Assembly: GCA_033807775.1 (NCBI GenBank)
Contig: CM066317.1
Span: 16,565,370 to 16,629,369 of the forward strand
Reading direction: 5' to 3'
DNA from: Saussurea involucrata
Lineage: Eukaryota > Streptophyta > Magnoliopsida > Asterales > Asteraceae
Length of the DNA: 64,000 bases
Position numbers and translations under genes: made by a program. This document shows positions 36,077 to 47,888 of the stretch, piece after piece. The first letter of the stretch is position 1. Each line of letters starts with the position of its first letter. A model generated the notes under the pieces. It ran no database searches, was not told the DNA's origin, and was given only the letters and a program-made list of their open reading frames with translations.

Positions 36077-36434
36077 GGGCGTTTGGTTTGCAGGAATTTG
36101 GTGAAATTGGAATCCATAAAAGGAATTGGAATGAAATTTGATGGAATTTGACAACGCATTTTAATTGCGTTTGGTCGGATGAAATTGGAATGAAATCTCT
36201 AAAAATAATTGGAATCTCTATCTTTGTTTTGGGGGAGGGCGGGGCAGAAGGGGTGAGGTGTGGCCTAGGCAAGGGTAGGGTGGGTGGTCAATGTGGGGAA
36301 GGCAAAGGCACGTTGGGGTAGGGGTGGGGGGCGACATGAGGTGTTTGGCAAGGGTGGGGTGAGGTGGAAGGATGGTAGTAGGACAAGGTCGGGTCATTAT
36401 AATTCCATCAAATTTCTTTAAATTTTGCGAACCA
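36077..36434. mobile_element. MITE with GTTTGGTTTGC-type ends
   Basis: The left end GGGCGTTTGGTTTGC and the right end GCGAACCAAACAGATCC are imperfect inverted repeats. Inside, 'ggaattggaatgaaat' words recur and the middle is G/T-rich. This is typical of small hAT-type non-autonomous elements. Confidence 0.5.
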
Positions 36435-36979
36435 AACAGATCCTAAGCCTCTAATAGTTTCTATAATAACATCTTTAACATCCTATAAAACTAACTAATT
36501 TTGTTGTAGTGAATATCTTAAAAATTAATTAAGGTTGGAGTTTGATGTGGTTAGAAGGATGAAATACAAATAAAAAGATAATTCTTTTTTTGTTGTATTC
36601 AAGAGCTTACATTACACAAAAGAAAATATTGAAGAGACTGTTGACAAGAATTACATGATGTGTATCTTTTGGTGCTGTTACTTATGACACATACATTCAC
36701 TACATACAACCAACTTATGGATACAACTAACCCAAAAAAGAAAACACATCTCAACTGAATCTTCTCTTGATCCCCCGCAAGACGTTAAAAAGCGCCACAG
36801 ATATCTAACACCAAATCCGGACCAAAATCTACACCCATCAACCCATGCTACTACTTCATTTCCAATCGTCCACCATACCCCAATCGAGCACATGCTTCAC
36901 AAGCTCGATTTCAAGGTTTACAGCTTTTCCGCTTACCATCTGAACCACCCATCATCCACATATATTAGACGAAAGTCAA

Positions 36980-37130
36980 AACTTCTCGAATAATCTTCTG
37001 ACAATTTTTTTTAAATGCATGACTTTGTGATAAATTTTGAACCATTCGTTTGTCAGGCAGAAACATTCTTAAATCTGTCAAGAAGATCATGCATTTAAAA
37101 AGAAAATCTGTCAGAAGGTTATTCAGGTGA
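36980..37130. repeat. Foldback (inverted repeat) just beyond the kinesin 3' end
   Basis: The left arm contains GAATAATCTTCTGACA and AAATGCATGA; the right arm contains TCATGCATTTAAAA and CTGTCAGAAGGTTATTC. The arms are about 37-40 bp and highly complementary, with a loop of about 65 bp. It could be a small MITE or a hairpin in the 3' region of the convergent transcripts. Confidence 0.5.
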
Positions 37131-37152
37131 TTATTAAGAACTTTCACCTGCA

Positions 37153-37158
37153 TTTATT
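37153..37158 (-). terminator. Polyadenylation signal of the kinesin gene
   Basis: AATAAA on the minus strand, 67-72 nt past the stop codon at 37225-37227. Position and motif fit a plant near-upstream element, and nothing else close by is as good. Confidence 0.4.
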
Positions 37159-37224
37159 TCCATGATCGGGACGATGTTGGAGAACGAAGTGGGGTGAAAG
37201 AGGAATATACAGCGGCATATAGAC

Positions 37225-38294
37225 TCAGGGTCTATGATGATACATGACTTCCGGGAGAGCCTGTGGACGAGGTTTTGCCCTCATCATAGTTTCATCATTA
37301 TGCTTTATGAGTTCCGAAAGTCTCCATGGTTTTTGCCACTTCCATTTAAATTGCAGTAGCCATTGATGATGGCTCCTCTTCCACCTCCATAGTTTCCCAG
37401 GAGAATGTCCTACCAACAGTGACTTCTTAAGCGACAACTGCCCCACTGGAACCATCTGCACTCCAAAGAATCCTTATTCAGTTAAGCATAGCAGTTTAAA
37501 GATGTCAAAAAGAAACAAGGAACACAGAAACAAACCTTTCTTTTCTGATCTAGAAAAGCTGCCGATTCCCTGACTAAACCGTTGGCTATCCCTGCCGTGT
37601 ATTTCAGCTGTTTGGGTGCTGGCACGGAGTTTGGAGATAAAGGACCACTCATATCATCAGCCAAATGTTTCAACGAATTGTGGGAGTTTCCCTGTTTCAT
37701 TAGGGAAAGTTAGTGTTAGTTGTTGGCTAATAAGCTAGATGACAGTTAAAATGATCTAAAAGGACATGTTGAAAACTTAATTGGAAGGGGCTTATTGAAG
37801 CAGGTCCTTTTTCAATAAACTCAAAAAAATATGCTTAGCTTACGGAAGCTGATGAAGCCAATGCAATTGCGACGGTTTGCTCCCTTACTTTTAGCTCCTT
37901 CTCGATTTCCTTTCTTCTCATTTCACTTTGTCGTAGTAGGCCTACAAGCTCCTTTAGTTGTTCTTCCATTTCCTTCATTTCAAGATCCTTTTCCCATGAT
38001 TGACACCTATTTGCGGCAGAAAAACGATCAGTAGCCATCTTAAAATGATGTCTGAATGGTAAATCAGACTGGAATATATATATATATATAGGGTAGATTC
38101 AGGGGAAAACCACAAAAAAAATGAAAAACCGAGGAATACTCTTGTTAACCATTCATCTGAACGATATGCACATGTGCATCATGCACAAAAACCAAAAAAC
38201 AGGTTCAGTACTTGTATGCACACGTGCATACCATCCAAATGAACAATCATTAGGGTGTTCCTCAGTTTTTCATTTACTTGGGGTTTTCCCCTGA

Positions 38295-38339
<45 letters not shown>

Positions 38340-41300
38340 AGGTTTACCTAGCGTCTGCAAGGGAGTTGAACATATATTGAAGCAAATTCTTTGCATCAGC
38401 CATGGACCGCAGCTGGTTCCAACGTCCACGACTAGCAAAGCCACGTTCCCGTTCTTCTGCCTCAGACAGTTGGGAAGCCATTGATACAAGTGAGTTGGAT
38501 GAAATGCTTAACATGTTCTCCAACGAAGACATTCTTGCCATTCTCGCATTCGGTGACAAAGAACACGCCCTGGAGAAACCATTCTTTCCTCTAGGAGGGC
38601 TAACCCCTTTAGAAGCGAATCCATCAACTTGTCTAAGAACCGCTAGCTCTTCTGCAAGGGCACCACGCCTGAATAACAAAGAAAAGATTCATTAAGAGTC
38701 AAAGTCAAACATCTTTTTCCAGATTTATATCGCAAAAAATAGTTGTTACATTACGTACACTTGGCTTTGTTTCTCATATTCATGCCGAACTTCATGAACA
38801 TTCACCATCACTTCCAGCTCATGATCGAGCCATCGCTGCAATGCCTTCTCATTGTTCTGAGAAGGAAACTTAATTCAATACAAGTTCATCCAAGGCCTGG
38901 AAATCAAATTGACGTAACTACCCCTATATATATATATACCTGTCCATTTGCTCCATTCGTATTGCTACTCACTGTAAGACACCATGGAAAACAAGGTCTA
39001 AATGATCAGAGTTATTTGTTGTGTGTGTGAACTTGATGAAGTGGCACCTACGAATCAGCTGGCCGGAAAAAATAAAAAAATAAAAACCAATATGAAGTGA
39101 GAATATACCTGAGTTGTCACGAGTGGACTTGCGGGCCTCTAGCAATTCTTTTAGCTTCTTGGTTGCCATTGCAGCCTCTTCAGTCTTCCGTTGAAGAACC
39201 TGAAAAGTGATCAAAATAAGGATAAATATATAAGAAGTGAATATTAAGTCTTGATAAGGATCGATAGCAACAAAATGAATAGGAAGCACTAAAAGAATCT
39301 CACCATTTTTTGACGTTGATTAAGAGCCTGCAGTTTGTGCCTTTCGTACTCATTCCTCCTCCCTTCCTTCTTTAGCTGCAATTAAATAGAAAAGAATATT
39401 CAGTTATATGCATAAAGACATAGTTCGATATAGTCAATTAAATATGTTAATTACCATGTGTTAAAACTATAAGTATATACCTGCAGCAATTCTTTTTCAC
39501 GAGATGCTTTCCATTGTCTGAATTGTTCGGCCTCTTGTTTTATCTTGTGCTGCAGTTGAACCTAAAACAACATCTAAAATTATCAGCAAATTTACTCGTA
39601 TAAAGGGATAATAATAATCATGGAACCTAGAGATCTTTTCCCACCTTTTGCGCCTTGATGAAATGTATTTCATCTTGTAACCTTTTTGCTGCTTCATCAC
39701 TCTTTTGTTTTTGCTTCAAAAGCTGAACTTGATTCTCTTGTTTCTTCTTAAGCTCCTGAATCTGATATGCATAAAATTTTGAAAAACTCTTTGTATATCT
39801 GAATCCATAAGAGCATAGCATCAAGTGCGAATATTTATTGTCTATTCACCTGTGATTCAAGAGATTTCAATTTGTGGGAGTGCATATCTTTGACTTTTTG
39901 TGTTTGACCATCTGAAGAAGCAGAAAGGTTTTCAACTTCAGCAAACAATCGATCCCTCTCTATCTGTGCATCAGTAACAAAAGTTCACAGGCAAAACATC
40001 AACACCTAAAAATGATACAACTTATAATTATATTTCCCTTATGTTTATAGATGTTTTTACCTGCACTGCATGTTTTTCGTCCTCTAGTTCCATTATTTTC
40101 TTTCCAAAATGTTGCTTAAGAGTCATGGTATCAGATCCTTCAAAAAGTCTCATCTCCGACTAGAGAAAAATTGTGTACATTTAAATAACACGGTAAATAA
40201 CACGGTTGATAGATAATCTTTGCCATTAATTGAAACCTAGGAAATAAAAATGCCACACCTCTTTCTGTTCTAAACGTTTATTTAACTCAAGTAACTCTTT
40301 GTCCATTGAGTCTTGGAGAAGGGTATGCTCCCACTCTTTTGCCGCTTCTTCTTCTATGACACCAGAATCACCTATATTTATTGCCAATAATTCATTACAG
40401 AAAAAAGAGGAACACAAATATGAAATTTAGATTTCATAAGAAAATCCAAAAACTATATTCATTGTGAATATAGGGTTCCACTAAGATAAATTAAGACGAT
40501 TAAGAAGACCTACCGCTTTCACTCATCTGGTAATCAGATGAATCCACACTTTGAATTCCCATTTTTAGCCCTTCATTTTTCATGCAAAATGAATCACCAA
40601 CCTGCAAAACATCATGCATGAAAAACAGTTTTTGAAGCATGATCGGTTATGTCTATGAACGGTGCCAAAAACTGTTATTTCTACTTTAGCAACCTTTTCA
40701 GATTGATCAATAGCAATGGCTCTGCTTCGGTACTCATGAAGTTCCTTACATAGATCCTGATTAGTAGCTTCAAGCCAAGCAATCCGCTGACGTAGACCCT
40801 GATCAAAGTTACAATTTTTTTTTAAGAATCAATCAATAGTTTCATCACATACAACAACTACGAGTATTAATTATTATTATACCTGTAATTCAACAGAAGA
40901 ACCTCCACCACGAGCACCAAGTTCTGCTTGCAAACATTCTAGTTGTTGACGCATCTTTAACATTTCACTCGACACCGGATCCCTATTCACCTGTTCAATG
41001 GTTTATAAATAATGACCTTTTAGAAGAAAGCAACTCCTGGCAATGCGTGAAAAGAAATTAAAATATAAAAGAAATTAAATATATACACATACCACGGGCT
41101 TATTCTGGATATTTCGAGCACGGTTTGCATACTTTAATGTGTTTAAAGTTTCCTCAGCATTTATATCAGCAGGACTAACACAAGCTGGAAACGGGTTATA
41201 GATTGCTTATATTAGTTTCCCTCGCTACATAAAACAAAAAAACAAAAAAGGTGTCTAGTTTTAAGACGTTACCTATCATAACCGTTCTGCTGTTCCCGCC

Positions 41301-44300
41301 AAGTGAGTCCTGCCAGGTCAGCAAAATATAGATTAAACTAAAAAAAACAAGAATCAAGTTTCAGAAAACAATTTTTTATAATATGTCCAACCTGCAAGAG
41401 TCGAGTAAGTTTGCTATCTCGATATGGAACATGAGCGCCTTCTTTCCGTTTTTTCTCGTCACCAAGAGCACTGATAACGTTTCCGAGTGCAAGAAGGCCC
41501 TTGTTAATATGAACTCCTGTTCAATAACGAAGTTATCAAGCGAGAGTTTCTCTAAAACTATTAAAAACACGTGAATAACCATCGTCACCTACCTTCTTTG
41601 AAACGCATACCATCAGAACCTGTTCTTTTAGCTCGTTCTGATCCAGCAAGATCAACTAAATGTAACTTGGCACAAAGATATTCGTCATTTGAACTGCCAT
41701 CACCAGGAATATTTTTGCGCATTTGTTCCAATGTTATGGTGAAGATTGCATGTGAACGACTGCATAAAGAGTCGAAAATCTCAGAGATATGTATGTGAAT
41801 TGAAATTTATGTATTATAAAATATAGAGTAAACTTCACTTTTGTAAATTTCAACACTTATCGTCCCTCAACTATCGAAAGTCGGATATGGTCCCTCACGT
41901 ATGTAATTTCGCTTGTTTTTTGTCCCTCCCACTAACGGCCGTTAACTTTTTCCGTTAAATCCAATTTCGCTTGGTTTTCGTCCTCTAAAGTTTGATGGTT
42001 TTTGTAAAAACAAGAAAATTAAAAAAAACACGTAAATGACCATAATACCCCTTACTTAATTGGATTTAACGGAAAAAGTTAACAGCGTTAGTGGGAGGGA
42101 CGAAAACCAAGAGAAATTACATACGTGAGGGACCATATCCGACTTTCAATAGTTGAGGGACGAAAAGTGTTGAAATTTACAAACGTTAGGGACCAAAAGT
42201 GAAGTTTACCCTAAAATATAACTAAAAAGGGCTATAGAAACTAAAATATAGTTCAAGATTGTTGACCTTGATTGATTATTCATATTTGTACTCCCTGTTG
42301 CCCTGCTTAATGATCCATGCTCCAAGCAATCAGTCATTTCTTTTAGCGTCTTAACGCTACATTCAGTAGATCCTGCAAGCGTTATGACACCACTAGAAGT
42401 TTCACGAATTTGTATTGGTGGTTTCCCGGGAATATTCACTTTCGCTGTCTGCCCATTTGTTATCTCGGATTTGTTACTGGAGTTGGGATCCAATAAGTCC
42501 CGTACTTCTTCTTTTAGAATCTTCACATGAAAATCACCAGGTCAGACTTTTCACTCGGAAAGCGTTTTTACAACTTGATGGTAACTTTTAAGAAAGAGTA
42601 AGAGTAATAGACGTCTACTTCAACACACCTCAATGAAGGAAACATGCAATTGGAACTCTATTTGATGTTGTAAACTTCCAATTTTGTTGAATAAAGCACT
42701 CATAGCTTGAGGAATAAGCCCTGTTTGATAACCATCCTTGAATCCAGTACCCATGGTGTATGTCTTGCCTGACCCTGTCTGTGACACATAGATTGTCAAT
42801 AACTATCATAAATAACAATATATACATATAGAGGGAGGTTCAGGGAAAACCCCCCCAAAAAAATGAAAAACTGAGTAACACCCTGTAACCGTTCATCCGG
42901 ACGGTATGCATATGTGCATACAAGTAATTGAAGCTGTTTTTGTTTTTTATGCACGTGTGCATGTTACAAATTAGTTGTATGCACATGTGCATACCATCTA
43001 GATGAACAGTACCAGGGTGTTCCTCAGTTTTTCATTCTCCTTTTTGCAATTTTCCCTTGAATCTGACCCTATACATGTATATGGAGGTTCAAAAGGCAAA
43101 TAGGTTGATAATATATTATTTATATATCTTGATTAGTTAAAATAATGAGAGAGAGACAGGAAGAATATTAAACCTGGCCATAAGCTAGAACAGTAGCATT
43201 ATATCCTTGAAGCAGACCATCAACAAGAGGAGAAACACACTCTTCAAACATGGAAGAGGATGGGGAACCAGTGCTACCATACACATGATCAAAAGTGAAG
43301 GAATGTGTACCAAGTTGCACCTGCAACACAAAAAAGATTAAGGTATATCATCCTAAAGCCAAATAATTAACATATATATACTATGATTTTAAGTAATACT
43401 TTCAAATGTGATACCCTCGGTTAACATATATATATATATATATATTATGTTTTATGTTCGAACCAATCCAAACTCGAACCCGAATCAAGCTCAAACTCAA
43501 ACTTGAATCAAAATCGAACCAAGCTCATCCGTTGAAATTTATGAAATTTATGACACCCTCAATTAACATATATATTATGTTTTATGTTCAAACCAATCCA
43601 AACTCGAACCCGAATCAAGCTCAAACTCAAACTCAAACTCGAATCAAACTCGAACCAAGCTCATCCGTTGACATTTATGAAATTTTAGGGTTTTCTCTTA
43701 TAAATCATAAAACTTGCAGTGTTATGTTAAACTTCATAAAACTCAAGGGATGCACCTCAAATTTCATCATCAAAACGACAAAGTTAAAAACTCGATTCAC
43801 CTCCCTCTCTTTTTATAACACCTCTTCACCCTTACTATCTCTCTTCCCAAGGTAGAACTTCACCAACACTTGTATAGTTTTTTTTTTGTCTTTTATTTAT
43901 TATGATTTTAATATAAAAAAATTGATTAATTTTATAGTTAAAAATGTACAATTTTGTTCAAATATCTAAAGATATAGGACATTTTTCTTTTTATTGGTAA
44001 GTTAATTAAAAAATTTACATTATATTTACAAATTATTTTATAAAACTAATTATATATAAAAAAAATTGAGTATCACACGGGCTTTTCGAGTCGAGTATTG
44101 GATAACTCGCCTCGACTCATTACTATGTCGAGTCGATCTCGAGTTTGAGCCGAGCCTACATATGTCGAGCGTTGACCGAGCTTTGACCAAATTGATCTCA
44201 AGTAGCTAGCGAGTTGTCTAATATCTTTTACACCCCGAGATGGGACAAGGAGGTTGTGGAGGGTCTTCTTTCCGGTCTCTGTTTGGGGCATCTATAGCTG

Positions 44301-45187
44301 AAGGGTGCACCAAATTGCATGCATAACCTCAAAGCCCAAAAAGAAGTCACTTAGAACGACCCATTAAATCTTAGGGGCTGTCTGTTTACCTCTTAATGAT
44401 CCCATTAAGAGGCACCTCTGATTCACTCAGAACGACCCATTAAATAGGCACTACTTGATTTTTAGCCCTTGCCTTCGATCGTAGCTAAAATTGCTTGCTG
44501 TGCTAATCTCGCTTGTATTCGTAACGTAAATACCCCGTTTATGCTCATCGATTGCTGATTTCTCCATCTATTTTACTTCGATTTCTCAAATTCTATATTT
44601 CCTTCAGCATACTTACCAATTAAGCAATGACCAATAGATTATAAAACCAAACCCTTTGTTCTAGAATTCACAGAACCCAAAAATAGGAGCACCCAATTTA
44701 TGAAATACCAATATCCATCAAACAACATATCAAAAATTATTTAATCAATTCATCTCTAGATAATGAGAATCACGAACATGCATCACCTAATTTCTCCCAC
44801 CAAGCAAAAATAAAGAAGAAAAAACTTATTGAATCCTACCGAATAAAACAATTGAAACAGTCTCAAAACCCAAACAATTGAAACAATTCACACTGAGATC
44901 TACCAGATCTCCAATAACTCAAATCGAACATAGATAACTCAGATGAAATTGACGCCAAAAAAACAACTAAGAGTACAAAATCAATTATAATTGAAGGCGA
45001 AATTGATCAAATTGAAGTGGCATTGTACGAGTAAGTGATGATAATTGACCTGAGGTTTTCCAGGTACGACGGCGACGCAATCTTTACATGCTTGAAGCTT
45101 CTCATCTCCAATTAGCGGTCGTATATGTACTGCTACTTTAACACAACAATCCTCCATGGCCTTCGTTGGCGGAGGCGCTTCCATCAT
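37225..45187 (-). CDS. KIN4A: Kinesin-4 family motor protein KIN-4A (FRA1 orthologue)
   Basis: Exons on the minus strand: 45187-45050, 43320-43174, 42778-42629, 42520-42267, 41759-41593, 41516-41392, 41309-41273, 41184-41093, 40990-40883, 40798-40694, 40601-40514, 40371-40259, 40159-40061, 39963-39850, 39761-39645, 39561-39481, 39375-39304, 39199-39109, 38971-38940, 38856-38759, 38668-38348, 38006-37844, 37691-37536, 37455-37225. All introns are GT-AG and the exons sum to 3099 nt, 1032 residues, about the length of Arabidopsis FRA1. Motor: KVAVHIRPL near the start, P-loop GQTGSGKT at 94-101, switch I NNQSSRSH ending near 233, switch II DLAGSE at 266-271. A long coiled coil follows (about 360-900), then the Trp-rich tail from 979. 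Family knowledge: a plus-end microtubule motor in cell-wall deposition and cellulose microfibril order. The start is MMEAPPP at 45187; the second Met is equally possible. No break seen. Confidence 0.93.
38091..38300. mobile_element. Foldback MITE B in kinesin intron 21
   Basis: Inverted ends GATTCAGGGGAAAACC and GGTTTTCCCCTGAAC, a core with TGCACATGTGCA and TGCACACGTGCA palindromes, and flanking (TA)n and (CT)n tracts. Same family as 42831-43070 and related at its outer end to 31365-32061. Confidence 0.7.
41826..42211. mobile_element. Mutator-like foldback MITE in kinesin intron 4
   Basis: Starts GAGTAAACTTCACTTTTG and ends CAAAAGTGAAGTTTACCC. The long arms carry 'gggaccatatccgactttc' and its complement. 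A perfect 9-bp target duplication TAAAATATA at 41817-41825 and 42212-42220 is typical of Mutator-type insertion. Its terminal GAGTAAACT matches the Pack-MULE at 45549-46892. Confidence 0.8.
42831..43070. mobile_element. Foldback MITE C in kinesin intron 2
   Basis: Ends GAGGGAGGTTCAGGGAAAAC and TTTTCCCTTGAATCTGACCC. The core has TATGCATATGTGCATA and TATGCACATGTGCATA palindromes. It lies next to TA-rich sequence. Same family as 38091-38300. Confidence 0.7.
43321..45049 (-). other. Kinesin intron 1 with tandem and low-complexity repeats
   Basis: 1.7 kb. It contains two consecutive copies of a block of about 130-140 bp (43412-43552 and 43553-43687) sharing 'caatccaaactcgaacccg' and 'gaaccaagctcatccgttga', a CGAGTCGAG-rich patch (44090-44180), and a hAT-like MITE fragment near 44373-44460. 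No gene lies within it. Confidence 0.55.
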
Positions 45188-45387
45188 GTGAAAAAAGTAG
45201 CGGTAAAATGTCAAATAGAAAGTTGTTTCAGAAACAGTTAAAAGAGTATTTTGGGAGAGAGAATGAAGATTATTAGATGGATTCTGTGAGAAATGGAGTA
45301 ATTTTATGGAGCACAGAAAGTGATACAGTAACTCGTCAACATGAACGAACCAAATCAGCAATCAGAGGCAGTTGGGAGAAGAAGAAG

Positions 45388-45389
<2 letters not shown>

Positions 45390-45417
<28 letters not shown>
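45390..45417. repeat. (TG)n microsatellite in the kinesin 5' region
   Basis: An uninterrupted TG tract of about 14 units lies about 200 bp upstream of the kinesin ATG, probably in or near the 5' leader. It is useful as a length marker. Confidence 0.8.
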
Positions 45418-45420
<3 letters not shown>

Positions 45421-45548
45421 CAGCAGCCTATAAACTTCTGAACTACTCTTTCCGAAATTGCCCTTCAACGGCTTTCTTAGCTCGCGTTTCTATGTTGGTG
45501 GTTTTACAATTTTGCCCTCTTGCGTTTTCCCGGGAATAATAATAATAA

Positions 45549-45792
45549 GAGTAAACTGCAATTTTGGTCCCTGTGTATGTTGTTTGTCTCACCTTTGGTC
45601 CCCAGGAAATTTTTATTGCAAGAAAAATCCTGTGGTATGCAAAAGTGCTCGGTTTTGATTCCTCGGGACTAACACCGTTAGGTTGTCTCTGTTAAAGCCC
45701 CTCATGTGCAAGTCACATGAGGGCATTTTAGTCATTTTACTTGATTCTTTTGTTTTTCACTAAGACAAAAATTTCTAATTAAAAATTAAACA

Positions 45793-45852
<60 letters not shown>

Positions 45853-46892
45853 TCATCCTCATAGAAAGGACCATTGGTTCGTCAAAAAAGCACAAAGTCA
45901 ATATCATGATCTGTTTCTTGAATCAGTCTACAAACTCTGAAACCACCGTAGACCCCAACGATGATCCGTCGCTTCTTTCTGGCTTGCCCAACCACCTAGC
46001 ACAAGCATGCCTCTCCGCCGTCCAGCCGTCTCTCCTCTCCGCCGTCTGTCGCCAGTGGCGCCGCCTCATCTACATCGACACCTCCATCTCCGGCGACCAC
46101 CAAGCACAACGCCACCACACTTCTCTTCCCTCTTCTCTCTCTCACGTCGGCTGATCTGGGTTCGAGAGCATCGATTGCTGCTCTGGGTTCGATCTGGGTT
46201 GATCTCCATCGACGCCTCCATCTCCATCGAAGGGTTTCTTTTTTTCTCCTTCTGTTGGGTTCGATCTGGGTTGAAAAATGAACGAAACGATCGTGAAGAA
46301 CATCGATTGATGCTCCAAATCGAATAGATTCTTTTTTTCTCCTTTTCTTGGGTTCGATTTGGGTTGAAGAACTGATAAGTTTGGTTTTGGATTTGGGAAA
46401 TAAAATAGGTTTTTTCTATCAGATTTATGTCCACGATTTGAATTCAGATTTGAGAATTGAAACATATTTGGTTTTGAATATTGGATTTGCTAATGTTATT
46501 AATGTTTTTGCAATTAGATTTGGATTCAGGAATTAGAAATTTATATTTCACTGATGATGATGAATTGGGTTTTTTGTGATGGAGATGGGGATGATTATAG
46601 GGTTTTTTTGTTTAATTTTTAATTATAGATTTAAGTGAAAGGAAATTTCATTTTTGGCCCCTGTGATTTTTTTGTCTTTAGTGAAAAACAAAAGATAAAG
46701 TAAAATGACTAAAATGCCCTCATGTGACTTGCACATGAGGGGCTTTAACAGAGACAACCTAACGGTGTTAGTTTCGAGGGACCAAAACCGAGCACTTTTG
46801 CATACCACAAGGTTTTTCTTGCAATAAAAATTTTCTAGGGACCAAAGGTGAGACAAACAACATACCACAGGGACCAAAATTGCAGTTTACTC
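45549..46892. mobile_element. Pack-MULE (Mutator-like element carrying an F-box gene fragment)
   Basis: Long terminal inverted repeats of about 230 bp or more start GAGTAAACTGCAATTTTGG on the left and end CCAAAATTGCAGTTTACTC on the right. Both arms continue through 'cctcatgtgcaagtcacatg' to 'taattaaaaattaaac'. The flanks TAATAATAA (45540-45548) and TTATAATAA (46893-46901) match at 8 of 9 positions, as expected for a Mutator target duplication. There is no transposase. The interior has a long (AT)n tract (about 45797-45850), an F-box fragment (45906 onward) and repeated 'gatctgggttcga' words (46150-46370). It lies about 360 bp upstream of the kinesin ATG. Confidence 0.8.
45906..46154 (+). pseudogene. 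Captured F-box gene fragment inside the Pack-MULE
   Basis: An 82-codon frame from ATG 45906. Residues about 21-57 read DPSLLSGLPNHLAQACLSAV, then PSLLSAVCRQWRRLIY, which is an F-box helix pattern as in plant F-box/kelch proteins of the SKIP25 type. After about position 46090 the similarity stops and the frame runs into low-complexity sequence to TGA at 46152-46154. F-box proteins join SCF ubiquitin ligases through this region; this piece lacks any substrate-binding kelch repeats. It is best read as a host-gene 5' exon picked up by the element, not as a working gene. Confidence 0.65.
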
Positions 46893-47539
46893 TTATAATA
46901 ATTATTGTTATTATTATTAAAGAAATAAATGAAAGGGGAAAATAAAATAAAGCAAAGGTTGGTGGATAACAGTAACACAGCGCAAAGCCACGTGATGAAG
47001 GAACAGGAATCCCACGCGACGAGTGTTATGGCACGTGGACGTACACCTTCCATTGGTAACTATGATTCTATGAATGTGTAGTTTAAGAATTTAATTAAAT
47101 AAAAGATTTTCTAATAATTTTTATTGAAATATATAATATATATAATAATATTTATACACGGCAATGCAACAAATGAGGTTTAAGCCCCTTTAAATAACTT
47201 GGTCTACAATAAATCTGCAAAATAGAATAAAACAACTATTTAAAGATTTTTATCTTTTTTTATTTTAACATATAAAATAGAATAATTATCAAAGCATAAA
47301 TTAGGTTAAATACCTTTTTTTTCTATTCTAACATAGTTATTACTCTTAAAAATATTTATTTTAAACAAACTAAAATATAAAATATTGGTAATTATTTTGA
47401 AATAAGTAGTATATTTTTTTAAATAAATAAACAAAATCAAAATCCTCAAAAGAGACATGACAATTTGTTTATTTTAGAATGGCCGTTCAAAAAAAATTAT
47501 AATATTAAAATATTTTATATGTTAAATAGAAATTTGTTA
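46893..47539. other. Intergenic region with two G-boxes
   Basis: AT-rich, without a gene. Two CACGTG palindromes lie at 46989-46994 and 47032-47037. Before the Pack-MULE insertion this stretch would have been the promoter-proximal DNA of the kinesin gene, but whether the motifs are used is unknown. Confidence 0.4.
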
Positions 47540-47750
47540 GACTATGCGCATCGGGGCCTCGGGCTCGGGCTGGTTGGCGCTGGTTGGGATGGAACACCAT
47601 CGCACCCGTGTGGGTTGGCGCTGGATGGAACTAGCTCGGGTTGGGCAACCAGCTCGGGTTTGGCTAAATTTTTTTTTTCTTTTTTGAAATGTATACGTTG
47701 CAAACCACAGGGATTCAAAATTTTTATTTTTATTTTTATTATTTCTATCC

Positions 47751-47758
47751 TATAAATA
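47751..47758 (+). promoter_or_regulatory. TATA box of the Harbinger transposase
   Basis: TATAAATA, about 130 bp upstream of the ATG, followed by a pyrimidine-rich leader with repeated 'cacttattttttcacac' and 'ctctcaatctctc' text. A similar layout precedes the Myb-like gene of element 2. Confidence 0.5.
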
Positions 47759-47888
47759 CTAATCTTAACCCACTTATTTTTTCACACAAACAAATTTACT
47801 CTCAATCTCTCCCATCTTCCCCACTTATTTTTTCACACCACTAAATTTTCTCTCAATCTCTCAAACTTTTCTCTACTACAAAAACAAA

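Larger units (their letters stand above)
35776..37152. other. Intergenic region between two convergent genes
   Basis: No gene. It holds the 3' end of the upstream gene with AATAAA at about 35871, a MITE-like element (36077-36434), a foldback (36980-37130), and G-rich tracts at 36230-36370 (gggtgggg words). The open frames here are short and composition-driven. Confidence 0.5.

Noticed and set aside
45906..46154. A functional F-box gene
   Set aside because: Similarity ends after the F-box, there are no kelch repeats, and it lies between Mutator-type ends; kept only as a captured fragment.
47465..47755. 96-residue open frame at the left end of Harbinger element 1
   Set aside because: Crosses the element border and consists of the GGTTGG/GGGATGG subterminal repeats.
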